NCBI RefSeq assembly: GCF_032842345.1
Contig: NZ_WBKO01000003.1
Location: 62,001-126,000 of the forward strand
DNA: 64,000 bases
Source of the DNA: Methanoculleus caldifontis
GTDB taxonomy: Archaea > Halobacteriota > Methanomicrobia > Methanomicrobiales > Methanoculleaceae
Reading direction: 5' to 3'
The notes under the pieces were generated by a model. That model worked only from the letters and a program-made list of their open reading frames with translations, had not been told where the DNA came from and did no database searches. This document shows, piece after piece, positions 33,974 to 45,740 of the stretch (within the stretch, counting starts at the first letter, position 1; each line of letters begins with the position of its first letter). The translations under genes and the position numbers were made by a program.

Positions 33974-34772
33974 AAGATTCCAGGATGGCGCTGCCTGTCG
34001 GGCCGCGGACGAACGCGATGAACGCGGCTGCCTCGTCTTTCTGCTCTGACGACGCGAGTATCCCGATCGGGTACTCCGCGACGACGTTGTACTCCGCCGG
34101 GATCTCGATCCTCCGGATCTGGGAGCGATCGTCGGCACGGACGTCCGACTTGAAGGTGAACGCCGCATCTGCCTCACCGAGCGTCAGCTTCGGCATCACC
34201 GTCGTGATCGCCGTCTCCTCGGAGACGACGTTTTTCATCACGGCGTCCCGGTATGCCGTGCCGTAGGCGGGGTCGGCCGCCATCGTATCGAGCACCTGCC
34301 GGGCGTAAGATCCGAACGGGACGTCCTTCGTCCCGAGGACAAGTTTTACGCCCGGCCGGGCGAGATCGGCAAGATTCATGATCTTTGCCGGGTTATCGGC
34401 GGGAACGATCACCGCAAGCGAGTTCTCGAGGAAGACCGCGACCGTGTCGTTCTCCATGAACCCGCCGTCCTGCAGGGCTCCCATATGCTTCGTGTTCGCC
34501 GAGACGAAGACGTCGGCCGAAGCACCCTGTTCTATCTGGGTGCGGAGCGCCTGCGAGCCGTCGAAGACGAAGTCCACGACGACGTCCGGGTTCTCCGCCG
34601 TATACGCCTCCCCAAGCCCGGTGAACGCTCCCGTGAGCGATGCTGCAGTGAAGACCGTCAGCGTCGTCTGCTGTGCGTTCGGCTGCGTGGTGCCGGTGCA
34701 TCCCGCAACGGCGAGCATTGCGGCGACGAGGAGAAGCGGCACCAGCAGTGTAAGGGTGGTGTGGGATCTCAT
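33951..34772 (-). CDS. modA: molybdate-binding lipoprotein
   Basis: 273 aa from the ATG at 34772 (GAGG upstream; another ATG lies 4 codons earlier). Lipoprotein signal with lipobox AVAGC (~C25). The mature protein has TVFTAASLTGAFTGLGEAY, FDGSQALRTQIEQGASADVF and TKDVPFGSYARQVL, standard ModA oxyanion-binding segments. It captures molybdate or tungstate outside the cell and hands it to ModB. First gene of the mod set, 47 bp after the AnfO-like gene, so it may be read through from nif. Confidence 0.9.
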   Translation of the reverse strand: MRSHTTLTLLVPLLLVAAMLAVAGCTGTTQPNAQQTTLTVFTAASLTGAFTGLGEAYTAENPDVVVDFVFDGSQALRTQIEQGASADVFVSANTKHMGALQDGGFMENDTVAVFLENSLAVIVPADNPAKIMNLADLARPGVKLVLGTKDVPFGSYARQVLDTMAADPAYGTAYRDAVMKNVVSEETAITTVMPKLTLGEADAAFTFKSDVRADDRSQIRRIEIPAEYNVVAEYPIGILASSEQKDEAAAFIAFVRGPTGSAILESYGFDPVR

Positions 34773-34819
34773 GGTATGCCTCATGGACGGGTGTCCCGGT
34801 CGTGCAGGTGCCCGGCGCC

Positions 34820-35470
34820 TCACCGGCCGGCCGGCATCCTCGTCAGCCGCAGGCTGACCTCGTTCCTCCCGCACGGTCTGGCCTCCACGCCATATCCTCT
34901 CCGTTCCGCCTCCATCCCGATCCAGGGGGGCACGTGGTCGCAGATCACCTCCAGCGCGTTGAAGTCGGCCCGGCAGATGAACTCCCGGAGGACCTGTTTG
35001 CTGCTGACGAAGGGCGCCTTTCCCTGGATCTCCTTGATCGAGATGAAGAACCGGCCGGGCGCGACCTCGACGGGCACGGGGATCTCGACGGCCGGTGCCG
35101 CCGCGCTCTCCTCCTCCTCCTCGCCCTTCAGCACGCCGTCGAGGAACTCGTCGGGCCGGCCGGAGACCTCCCAGACGCTGCACCCTGCCTTCTCGAGCTC
35201 GAAGTACATGGCGCCGCTCGCCGACTGCGCGGCAAAGATCCTGCAGGTGCCGAGGAATTGCATGAGATCGCCCATCTTCGAGCGCAGTTCCGCGAGCCCC
35301 CCCTCCGGGTCGATGGCAAGCTCCATCTCGCGGCCGGCCGTAAATGAGGGGCCGCACTTCCTGTACACGACGACCGTTCCGGGTTCGCCGAACCTGCCGG
35401 AGCACCCGTCCGCGTCGAGGAGCACCGCCACCTCCCCGGTATCGCCGTGCCCTTCGCACTTTTTGCACAT
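34820..35470 (-). CDS. AnfO-like nitrogenase accessory protein
   Basis: 216 aa. N-terminal CKKCEGHGD (two Cys-x2-Cys-type residues). The centre FLGTCRIFAAQSASGAMYFE, then LEKAGCSVWEVSGRPDEFLD, matches the AnfO family known from Fe-only nitrogenase clusters and found in some methanogen nif clusters. The exact role is unknown; a function in cofactor handling or maturation is presumed. An acidic linker (EEEEES) separates a second domain. It follows the ferredoxin by 2 bp, hence co-transcribed. No anfG/vnfG is present. Confidence 0.7.
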   Translation of the reverse strand: MCKKCEGHGDTGEVAVLLDADGCSGRFGEPGTVVVYRKCGPSFTAGREMELAIDPEGGLAELRSKMGDLMQFLGTCRIFAAQSASGAMYFELEKAGCSVWEVSGRPDEFLDGVLKGEEEEESAAAPAVEIPVPVEVAPGRFFISIKEIQGKAPFVSSKQVLREFICRADFNALEVICDHVPPWIGMEAERRGYGVEARPCGRNEVSLRLTRMPAGR

Positions 35471-35472
35471 TC

Positions 35473-35781
35473 TTAGATCACCAGCCGTTCCACGACGTTG
35501 CCGCCTTCGATATGTTCGTTCAGGATCTCTTCGACGTCGTCGGGCGTGACCGACCCGTACCAGACGTTGTCCGGGTAGACCACGACGATCGGCCCCTTCT
35601 CGCAGATGCCGAAACAGCCGGTGTTGTTGATGAAGACCTCGCCGCCGAGTTCTCGTTCGTCGATCTCTTCCATGAACTTCATCATGACGGCCACGCCGTC
35701 CTTGGAGTGGCAGAACCCTTTCTGCTGGCCGTTTGCGCGTGAACTCGTGCAGATGAAGATGTGACGTTCAGGCTTTTGCAT
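35473..35781 (-). CDS. thioredoxin-fold [2Fe-2S] ferredoxin
   Basis: 102 aa. HIFICTSSRANGQQKGFCHS, then NNTGCFGICEKGPIVVVYPD, supplies the four Cys (C-x10-12-C ... C-x3-C) of this family, like the nif-linked ferredoxins of Clostridium and Azotobacter. It probably shuttles or protects electrons for nitrogenase. The ATG at 35781 is chosen because GAGGTG stands 6-8 nt before it. It overlaps the end of nifN by 14 bp. Confidence 0.9.
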   Translation of the reverse strand: MQKPERHIFICTSSRANGQQKGFCHSKDGVAVMMKFMEEIDERELGGEVFINNTGCFGICEKGPIVVVYPDNVWYGSVTPDDVEEILNEHIEGGNVVERLVI

Positions 35782-37159
35782 TGGATTCACCTCGTTCGTT
35801 GAGCAACTCTTCTCTCCGCAGTCTGCGGTAGGAGCCGTACTTCGCTTCCAGCAGGGTGTTGGTGAACCGGTCGAGAAAGGCGAGGGTGCCCGTGTAGCCG
35901 ACCGAGAGGATCCTCTGCCCGCCGACCCGGTCGTGGACGGGGTAGCCCACCCTGAGGCCGGGGATCCCCTGCCGCTCGGTCAGGTACCTCCCGCCCGAGT
36001 GGCCGACGGCGAGGTTCGCCGACGTCCGGACCGCTGCGTCCTCGATCGTCACGAAATCCGCTTCTTCGAGGACGATCGTCTCTTCCAGCGCGTCCTGTAG
36101 CAGGGGCCGCAGCAGCGCGGATAGGGCGCTGTTCTGCGTTCCGCTGGCGATGACGGCAGGAACCGAACCGTTCTCCAGGCAGAATTTTGCCAGGGCGTAG
36201 ATCAGTTCGGGTTCGCCGTAGACGACCGGCCGCGCCGCCGCGTTGATCTTGTGGGCGTCGGCCATAGCGTCGCAGAGCCATCCCCGCTCGAGCACGAGGC
36301 TCGCGGGCACGGGCCGCCCGCCGAGGTCCTTCAAGGTCCCGACGAAGAGGTCCGTGTTCTCAAGGCCGATCGGGAGCGGGAGGTCGATCAGCGGGACGCC
36401 GAACCGCTCTTTGAGGAAGCGGCCGGGGGAGAGACTGTCCGGGCAGGTGAGGCCGAACTGGATGGTGGCCCGCGCCCCGCTCATGCGAGCGATCGCGGCG
36501 GCCGGGGTGCCGCCCGGCGCGATCTTCGTGTAGCGTCCCCCGAAGGGACGGTCCAGCGTCAGCGAGTAGTCGGGCAGCAGCGTGTACTCAAGGCCCATCA
36601 GGTCGAGGAGGCGCTTTATCTCCCTGATATCGGCGGGGCTGATGTTCGGGACGATGACGTTGATCCCGCGGTGCCGTTCGGCCGGCCGGGCGTAGTGGGC
36701 GATGACCGCCCGCGTCGTCGCCCAGAACCCCTCGGTGTGGGTGCCGCCGTAGCTCGGCGTGGAGACGGGGATGATCTCGATCTCCCCGATCTCCCGGTCC
36801 CTCCGGTAGGTCTCGACGAACCGCCCGACGTCGTCGCCCATGGTCTCGGAGAGGCAGCTCGTCAGGATGCCGATGACCTTCGGCCGGTAGACCCGGATCA
36901 CGTTGTCGAGCGCGATCCTCAGGTTCGCCTCCCCCCCGAAGATCGCCTGCTTCTCGTTTAAGGACGAGGAAGCGATGTCGATCGGCTCGTTGAAGTGCTC
37001 GACGTTCGCGAGGCGCATGTAGGTGCTGCACCCCTGCGAGCCGTGCACCAGCGCGATGGAGTCTTCTACGCCCCGCAGGGCGAGGACCCCGCCGAGCGGC
37101 ATGCACATGTGGCACTGGTTCTCGTTGACCTGTTTTGCCCGTGACGTTGTCTCAGTCAT
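35768..37159 (-). CDS. nifN: nitrogenase cofactor scaffold protein NifN
   Basis: 463 aa. NifK-like fold with NQCHMCMPLGGVLALRGVED, HGSQGCSTYMR and TSCLSETMGDD. With NifE it makes the scaffold on which the FeMo-cofactor precursor matures. The ATG (37159) overlaps the nifE stop by 4 bp, and its tail overlaps the ferredoxin gene. Assigned to NifN, not NifK, by position after nifE and by divergence from the nifK copy just upstream. Confidence 0.93.
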   Translation of the reverse strand: MTETTSRAKQVNENQCHMCMPLGGVLALRGVEDSIALVHGSQGCSTYMRLANVEHFNEPIDIASSSLNEKQAIFGGEANLRIALDNVIRVYRPKVIGILTSCLSETMGDDVGRFVETYRRDREIGEIEIIPVSTPSYGGTHTEGFWATTRAVIAHYARPAERHRGINVIVPNISPADIREIKRLLDLMGLEYTLLPDYSLTLDRPFGGRYTKIAPGGTPAAAIARMSGARATIQFGLTCPDSLSPGRFLKERFGVPLIDLPLPIGLENTDLFVGTLKDLGGRPVPASLVLERGWLCDAMADAHKINAAARPVVYGEPELIYALAKFCLENGSVPAVIASGTQNSALSALLRPLLQDALEETIVLEEADFVTIEDAAVRTSANLAVGHSGGRYLTERQGIPGLRVGYPVHDRVGGQRILSVGYTGTLAFLDRFTNTLLEAKYGSYRRLRREELLNERGESNAKA

Positions 37160-38538
37160 CCTTCCGCCTCCTCGAAGGGGTTCTTCTTCACCCGTTCCCA
37201 GACCGGGGAGCAGGTGGTGGCGTAGACCTCGCGGGCGAACCGGATCGCCCCGTCAAACCCGGCAAGACCGTCTTTGCGGTCGTGGTTGTGGTCGACGAAG
37301 CCGATGCCCAGTTTGTGTGCGAGGAACCGCTCTTTCACACCGCCGGCCATCATGTCGACGTCTTTTTCCAGCAGGAACTTCTCGATCTCGGCGGGGTTGG
37401 CGTCGTCGATCACGACCGTCCCCTCGCTGACGATGGCGCCGATCTGCTCGTAGTCCTCCTGCTTGCCGGTCTGCGTCCCGGTGAAGACGACCTCCATGCC
37501 GAGTTCCTGCAGCTGGCGGATGATGGCGAGCGCCTTGAACGCGCCGCCCACGTAGATCGCCGCCCGCTTTCCTGCGAGTCTCGCCCGGTACTTCTCGACG
37601 ACCGGCCGGACCCGTTCCATCTCGCGCTCGATGAGCGCCTCCGTCCGGCGGACGATCTCCTCGTCCCCGTAGAACCGGGCGATCCTGCGCAGGCTCTCGG
37701 CGGTGTTCGCGGCGCCGAAGAAGTTCACATCGATGTACGGGGTGCCGTACTCCTTCTCCAGGTTCATCGCCACCCAGTGCATCGAGCCGCTGCACTGCAC
37801 CAGGTTCAGGCAGGCTCCGGGCGCCCTCTTCAGGGCGGCGACGGTCGAGTCCCCGGTGAAGGCCACGTTGATCTCGATGCCCATCTCTCTGAGGTAGCGC
37901 TCGACGAGCCACTTCTCGCCGCCGAGGTTATACTCCCCGAGAAAGTTGAGTTTCCGCGTCTTCTCTACGGTCTCTCCGTCTTTTGGGCGGATCAACTTCA
38001 GCAGGGCTTCTCCTGCCGCCCGGTAGCCGACGATCTTGTTGCCCGAGAGAAAGCCGCTCGACTCCACCGGGATCACGTCGATGCCGTGCCTCCCCGACGC
38101 CTCCTTGCAGACGGCGACGATGTCGTCGCCGATCAGCCCGACGACACAGGTCGCGTAGACGAATATCGCCGGGGGATGGTACTTCCCGACGACCTCGTCG
38201 ATACAGGCGACAAGTTTCTTCTCTCCACCAAAGACCACGTCCCGCTCTTTCAAGTCGGTGGAAAAACTCTGCCGAAACATCTCCGGGCCACTGGACAGGC
38301 TGCCGCGGATATCCCACGTGTACGCCGCACACCCGATCGGGCCGTGGACGAGGTGGACCGCATCCGTCACCGGATTTAGGACCACCCTCGCCCCGGAATA
38401 CACGCAGGCACGCTGGCTCACGGCCCCGGCCAGACTGTCGTCGGCGCAGTGAATGCGGCTTTTGTTCTTTCCCGTGGTCACGATGGAGAACTGCCTCTCA
38501 TCGATGCACGCCGTAGGCACCGAACACTCGTTCTCCAT
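37156..38538 (-). CDS. nifE: nitrogenase cofactor scaffold protein NifE
   Basis: 460 aa. NifD-like: QRACVYSGARVVLNPVTDAV, HGPIGCAAYTWDIRGS, TDLKERDVVFGGEKKL, ATCVVGLIGDDI and CLNLVQCSGSMHWVA; DHNHDRKDGLAGFDGA replaces the catalytic His segment of NifD. With NifN it holds and remodels the NifB-derived cluster. 16 bp after nifK. All cluster-binding Cys positions expected for NifE appear present. Confidence 0.95.
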   Translation of the reverse strand: MENECSVPTACIDERQFSIVTTGKNKSRIHCADDSLAGAVSQRACVYSGARVVLNPVTDAVHLVHGPIGCAAYTWDIRGSLSSGPEMFRQSFSTDLKERDVVFGGEKKLVACIDEVVGKYHPPAIFVYATCVVGLIGDDIVAVCKEASGRHGIDVIPVESSGFLSGNKIVGYRAAGEALLKLIRPKDGETVEKTRKLNFLGEYNLGGEKWLVERYLREMGIEINVAFTGDSTVAALKRAPGACLNLVQCSGSMHWVAMNLEKEYGTPYIDVNFFGAANTAESLRRIARFYGDEEIVRRTEALIEREMERVRPVVEKYRARLAGKRAAIYVGGAFKALAIIRQLQELGMEVVFTGTQTGKQEDYEQIGAIVSEGTVVIDDANPAEIEKFLLEKDVDMMAGGVKERFLAHKLGIGFVDHNHDRKDGLAGFDGAIRFAREVYATTCSPVWERVKKNPFEEAEG

Positions 38539-38554
38539 GTCTCTTTCACCAGTC

Positions 38555-39931
38555 TTAGAGGATCAGTTCGTAATCTTCGTCCAGGGAGTCGCGGTCCCGC
38601 CGCTCGAGCAGCGCGTTGCTGATCATCTCGATCAGCCGCAGGCACCCACGGTAGCCGACGATCGGCATCAGCGGGTGCACGGCCCGGTCGAATACGGGGA
38701 ACCCGACCCTGACCAGGGGGATGTCCTCGGCCCGCGCGATGTACTTGCCGTGCGTGTTGCCGATGAGGAGGTCGACCGGCTCTTCCTTGATCCACTGGTG
38801 GAGGTCGAAGAGGTCCCCCTCGGCTTTGACCCTGCTCCCTTCGATGCCCGCTTCTTCGAGCATCCCGTTGACGGTCTTCTCGAATTTGTTGCCGGGCGTT
38901 CCCGTGACGACGTACTTCGGGATCATGCCCATCGTGATGAGGAACTCTGTGAGCGGGACCAGGATGTCCGGGTCCCCGAAGACCGCTACCGTCTTCCCCT
39001 CGTACTGGAAGTGGGTGTCGATCAGGGTGTCGATGACCTGCCCGCGCTCGACTTCGAGCGATTCGGGCACGTCGACCCCGAACCCTTCCTTCACCGCCAT
39101 GATCAGGTCGTCGGTCGCCCGGACCCCGATCGGGATCCTGAGGGGGACGCCGGGCACGCCGCACTTCGCCTGGAGAGTCGCCGCCGCCTCGTCGGAGGAC
39201 CAGGCGCCGAGCGAGAGGGTCAACTTCGAGTTGCCCGATTCCTTTATCTCCGCGATCGTCGCGCCGCCCCGGGGGTACATCTCGTAGGTCTTTCGCATCG
39301 GCGAGTCCATCACGCCCGTGGTGTCGGGATACATGATCGAGGGGACGCCCATCTCGGTCACGATCCTCCTGATCTCCCGCATATCGCCGGGGTTCACGAA
39401 CCCCGGGAAGATGTTCGCCCGTTCCTTCTTTTCGCCGCCGTCCGACTCCGCAAGGTAGGATACGATCCCCTTGCACATGTTCGAAAACCCGGTGACGTGC
39501 GAACCGTGGTAACTCGGCGTGTTGGCGTGGATGACGTACCTGCCTTCGGGGATCTCCGACTGCTTGATGATCGTCGGGATATCGTCCCCGATCGTCTCGC
39601 TGAGGCACGTGGTGTGGACCGCGATGATCTCCGGGTCGTAGATGGCAAAGACGTTCTTGATCGAGGTCTTTAAGTTTGCAGCCCCGCCGAATACGGACGC
39701 TCCTTCCGTGAAGGAACTCGTCGAGGCCATCGCCGGCTCGTGGAAGTGCCTTGAGAGCGCCATCCGGTGGTAGGAGCAGCACCCCTGCGACCCGTGGCTG
39801 TGCGGGAGACAGCCGTGGATGCCGAGGGCTGCGTACATCGCGCCGACCGGCTGGCATGTCTTTATCGGGTTGATCTTTCCTGTCGTGTGTGCGCCTTCGG
39901 TGAGAGGCTTATCTGGTGTGCAGTCGAGCAT
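38555..39931 (-). CDS. nifK: nitrogenase molybdenum-iron protein beta chain
   Basis: 458 aa, the short form without the long N-terminal extension of Azotobacter NifK. P-cluster ligand candidates: C26 (KTCQPVGAM), C51 (HGSQGCCSYHRMA) and C109 (VHTTCLSETIGDD). It pairs with NifD to form the N2-reducing tetramer. It starts 3 bp after the nifD stop, so translation is closely coupled. Confidence 0.96.
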   Translation of the reverse strand: MLDCTPDKPLTEGAHTTGKINPIKTCQPVGAMYAALGIHGCLPHSHGSQGCCSYHRMALSRHFHEPAMASTSSFTEGASVFGGAANLKTSIKNVFAIYDPEIIAVHTTCLSETIGDDIPTIIKQSEIPEGRYVIHANTPSYHGSHVTGFSNMCKGIVSYLAESDGGEKKERANIFPGFVNPGDMREIRRIVTEMGVPSIMYPDTTGVMDSPMRKTYEMYPRGGATIAEIKESGNSKLTLSLGAWSSDEAAATLQAKCGVPGVPLRIPIGVRATDDLIMAVKEGFGVDVPESLEVERGQVIDTLIDTHFQYEGKTVAVFGDPDILVPLTEFLITMGMIPKYVVTGTPGNKFEKTVNGMLEEAGIEGSRVKAEGDLFDLHQWIKEEPVDLLIGNTHGKYIARAEDIPLVRVGFPVFDRAVHPLMPIVGYRGCLRLIEMISNALLERRDRDSLDEDYELIL

Positions 39932-39934
39932 CGT

Positions 39935-41545
39935 TCAGTCACCTCCGGTTCCGCTCTGTTCCCAGGGCGGGGTGATCATCTTCCATGCGGGCGTGGAGAG
40001 CGAGTGCGCCACGTCCTTTGCGAAGGTCACCGCCCCCCTGAAGCACGTGTACGGACCGCTGTAGTCGTACGAGTGGATCTGCTTTGAGGGGAGGCCCATC
40101 TTGTGCGTGACGTACTTGTCCTTGATCCCGGTGAAGATCAGGTCGGGCTTGAAGATCTCGACCAGTTCTTCGGTCTCGAAGTGGTTGGCGTCGTCGATCA
40201 TGATCCCGCCGTCGACCATGTCCGGGTACATCCCCTTGTAGTCGTTGAGGATGCCGGACGCGGCCAGTTCGTCGTACTTCTCCTTTGACATCTTCAGGTG
40301 CAGGTGGGGCGGCCGGTACTCTTCGGGGTCCGGTTCGACGTGGAGTTCGGGGATGTTCTTTGAGTCCGCATCGCTCTTGATCGTCGGTATGACCTCGCGC
40401 CCCTCGTAATCGTCGCGGTGGGCGAACTCGTAGCCCGCGACCACGACTTCCATGCCGAGGTTCCTGAGCAGGAACTGGTAGTGGTGGCTGCGCGACCCGC
40501 CGACGAAGGCAAAGGCGGTCCTGCCTTTGAGGACCTTCCGGCACCGCTCGATCTCCGGCGTGACCGCGGCAAGCTCGCGCTCGATGACGTGTTCCGTCCT
40601 CGCGATCAGGTCTTCGTCGCCGAAGCACCGGGCTATCTCGCGGAGCGTGTCGATCGTCGCGTCGATGCCGATGAAGTTCACCTTCAGCCAGGGGATGCCG
40701 TACTTCGTCTCCATCATCTCGGCGATGTAGTTGATCGAGCGGTGGCACTGGACGAGGTTTAAGTGGGCCCTGTGCATGTTCTTGATCTTCGCATAGGCCG
40801 AATCGCCGGTGAGGGTCGAGCCTACCGTATACCCGATCTCTCCGAGGATCCTCTCGATCTCCCAGGTGTCGCCGCCGATGTTGTACTCGCCGAGGATGTT
40901 GAGGACGTACTTCCCGTCCACCTTCTCGGTCCCGGTCCCGATGATGCGCTCCATGATCTGGTTGTTGGCGATGTGGTGGCCGGCCGACTGGCTGACCCCC
41001 TTGTAGCCTTCGCAGTTGTAGTGGATCACCGGAATACCGTGCCTCTCCTGTGCCGCCTTTGCGACAGCGGAGAGATCGTCGCCGATAAGCCCGATCGGGC
41101 ACGTCGCGCAGATGTTGATGGCCCTCGGGTGGAAGATCTCCACGGCCTCGTCGATCATCTTCGCGAGCTTCTTCTCGCCTCCAAAGACGATGTCGCTCTC
41201 CTGCATGTCGGTCGAGAAGCACATCGCTGTGTAGATCTGCTCCGGGGGAGTTCTCTCGTCGGCCCGTGCCTTGTTCCGCCGCGTCCCCCAGCTGTAGTAG
41301 GCGCACCCGATCGGGCCGTGGGTGATCGTGAGCATATCCTTGATCGGCCCGACGACCACGCCCTTGCACCCGGCGTAACTGCATCCCCGCTGGGTTATGA
41401 TGCCGGGAACCGTCCGGGTATTCGCCTCGATCTGCGGGCAGGAACCGCCGGATGGATCCTTCTTGACGATATGCTTGCTCCGGTTCTTTCGCACTTTGTC
41501 CGGAAGCGGTGCCAGCAGCTCGTCGACGTTTAGGTCCGTCGTCAT
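39935..41545 (-). CDS. nifD: nitrogenase molybdenum-iron protein alpha chain
   Basis: 536 aa. P-cluster Cys at C55 (QRGCSYAGC), C81 (HGPIGCAYY) and C149 (ICATCPIGLIGDD). FeMo-cofactor ligands: the Cys of NLVQCHRS (C267) and the His of QIHSYDYSGPY; the substrate-side His is in SQSAGHHIANN. A ~50-residue insertion around PTIKSDADSKNIPELHV is typical of the methanogen/Clostridium group. These ligands support a molybdenum-type enzyme; the presence of modABC agrees. Confidence 0.97.
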   Translation of the reverse strand: MTTDLNVDELLAPLPDKVRKNRSKHIVKKDPSGGSCPQIEANTRTVPGIITQRGCSYAGCKGVVVGPIKDMLTITHGPIGCAYYSWGTRRNKARADERTPPEQIYTAMCFSTDMQESDIVFGGEKKLAKMIDEAVEIFHPRAINICATCPIGLIGDDLSAVAKAAQERHGIPVIHYNCEGYKGVSQSAGHHIANNQIMERIIGTGTEKVDGKYVLNILGEYNIGGDTWEIERILGEIGYTVGSTLTGDSAYAKIKNMHRAHLNLVQCHRSINYIAEMMETKYGIPWLKVNFIGIDATIDTLREIARCFGDEDLIARTEHVIERELAAVTPEIERCRKVLKGRTAFAFVGGSRSHHYQFLLRNLGMEVVVAGYEFAHRDDYEGREVIPTIKSDADSKNIPELHVEPDPEEYRPPHLHLKMSKEKYDELAASGILNDYKGMYPDMVDGGIMIDDANHFETEELVEIFKPDLIFTGIKDKYVTHKMGLPSKQIHSYDYSGPYTCFRGAVTFAKDVAHSLSTPAWKMITPPWEQSGTGGD

Positions 41546-41566
41546 CTCTTCTCTCTCCTGTACTCC

Positions 41567-41986
41567 TTACCAGATTGCAGCGTCACCGGACTCGCCCGTG
41601 CGGACACGGACTGCATCGGCAACAGGCGTCACGAAGATCTTCCCGTCGCCTGCACCGCGCTCCGTGCGGTTGGCTCTGATGATCGCCTCAACGATCCGCG
41701 GCACGTCCTCGTCGTGGGCGAGGATGGTGAACAACCGCCGCGGAAACATCCTTTTGTCGTCGAGGAACGTGACGACCTGCTCTTCGGACTCCTCCCTCTC
41801 GATGACGTCGGTAGCGGCCATCCCCATGAGTCTCTCCTTACAGGGGGCGTTTATCTCCTCATGCGGCAGCAGTTTTCCTCTGCCCATCGCTTTGACGGCG
41901 GTGAAACCGGCGACGCCCGCCTCGATCAGGGCACGTTTCGTCGCACCGGTCTTCTTCATCCGCACGATGGCCATGATCTCTTTCAT
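41567..41986 (-). CDS. nifI2: PII-like nitrogenase regulator NifI2
   Basis: 139 aa. A PII fold with MKEIMAIVRMKKTGATKRAL at the start, a long T-loop (PHEEINAPCKERLMGMAATD) and the C-terminal GDGKIFVTPVADAVRVRTGE nucleotide-binding segment. In methanogens the NifI1-NifI2 complex binds dinitrogenase and blocks it when ammonium is present; 2-oxoglutarate and ATP relieve the block. Placed between nifI1 and nifD as expected. Confidence 0.95.
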   Translation of the reverse strand: MKEIMAIVRMKKTGATKRALIEAGVAGFTAVKAMGRGKLLPHEEINAPCKERLMGMAATDVIEREESEEQVVTFLDDKRMFPRRLFTILAHDEDVPRIVEAIIRANRTERGAGDGKIFVTPVADAVRVRTGESGDAAIW

Positions 41987-42001
41987 CTCAGCACCGCCGG
42001 T

Positions 42002-42328
42002 TCAGAGGCCTTTGCTCCCCGTCGAGACGGTGTACGCCTCTTCCACGGGGCTGATGAAGATCTTCCCGTCGCCGAAGTTGCCGCTCTGGCCGGTCCTGGC
42101 ACTCTTGAGGATTATGTCCACGATCCTGTCCCTGTCCCCGTCCTCTATCGCGACGAGGATGAGGGTTTTCGGGATCTCGTCGTAGTAGACGTCCCCCATC
42201 CGGATCCCCTTCTGCTTGCCGCGGCCGACGACGTCGACGACCGTTGCAGCGTTGAATCCTCCGGCCGAGAGGTTCTCGAGGACTTCGTCCTTCTTCTCCG
42301 GCCTGACTATCGCTCGTATAAACTGCAT
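42002..42328 (-). CDS. nifI1: PII-like nitrogenase regulator NifI1
   Basis: 108 aa. MQFIRAIVRPEKKDEVLENL, the short T-loop around GRGKQKGIRMGDVYYDEIPK, and FGDGKIFISPVEEAYTVSTG fit NifI1. The ATG at 42328 stands 5 nt after GGAGGTGA; a GTG 9 bp earlier overlaps that site and is less likely. Works with NifI2 in fast ammonia switch-off of nitrogenase. Confidence 0.95.
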   Translation of the reverse strand: MQFIRAIVRPEKKDEVLENLSAGGFNAATVVDVVGRGKQKGIRMGDVYYDEIPKTLILVAIEDGDRDRIVDIILKSARTGQSGNFGDGKIFISPVEEAYTVSTGSKGL

Positions 42329-42345
42329 CTGCTTCACCTCCAGTA

Positions 42346-45298
<2,953 letters not shown>

Positions 45299-45740
45299 CC
45301 CCCCTTTTTTCCGGCCGCTGAACGGGGGGCGTGCAGGAGCAGATCCGGGGCGGCGATCGCCGGGGTATCTCCGCGCGGGACCCAGGATCGGGAGCGCCTG
45401 GAAAGCCGGATGGATGGTGTCGCTGGTGATTGTCCCTTTAAAACTATTGTATATGATTCAAAATGTCTCAAAGACTCTATATCTCTGTAAAAAGATAACG
45501 ATAGTTTAATCTACCCAAACTGGGTACAAAAACCTGGAAGCGGGATCCCGGCGGCAGCTGCACGCAGCACCGGAGAGGCGGCGTGCAGCACCCGCCGACA
45601 CCGTATCGCCGGGAAATCCGGCGGTCTCCGGTCCCGGCCGTTGAGTGGCAGGGCTCGTTCCCCGCACGGAGGGGGGTTCCGGAGGCTCTGCGATGAATCT
45701 CCTACCCCTCGCCATTCAGCATTCAACAGGGTGATCTACC
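45299..45740. other. long upstream region of the chemoreceptor gene
   Basis: 442 bp. The segment 45437-45512 is AT-rich with TTGTATATGATTC and CTATATCTCTG, plausible TATA elements, leaving a 200-nt or longer leader that is GC-rich. No ORF with a ribosome site and no recognisable riboswitch was found. Confidence 0.35.
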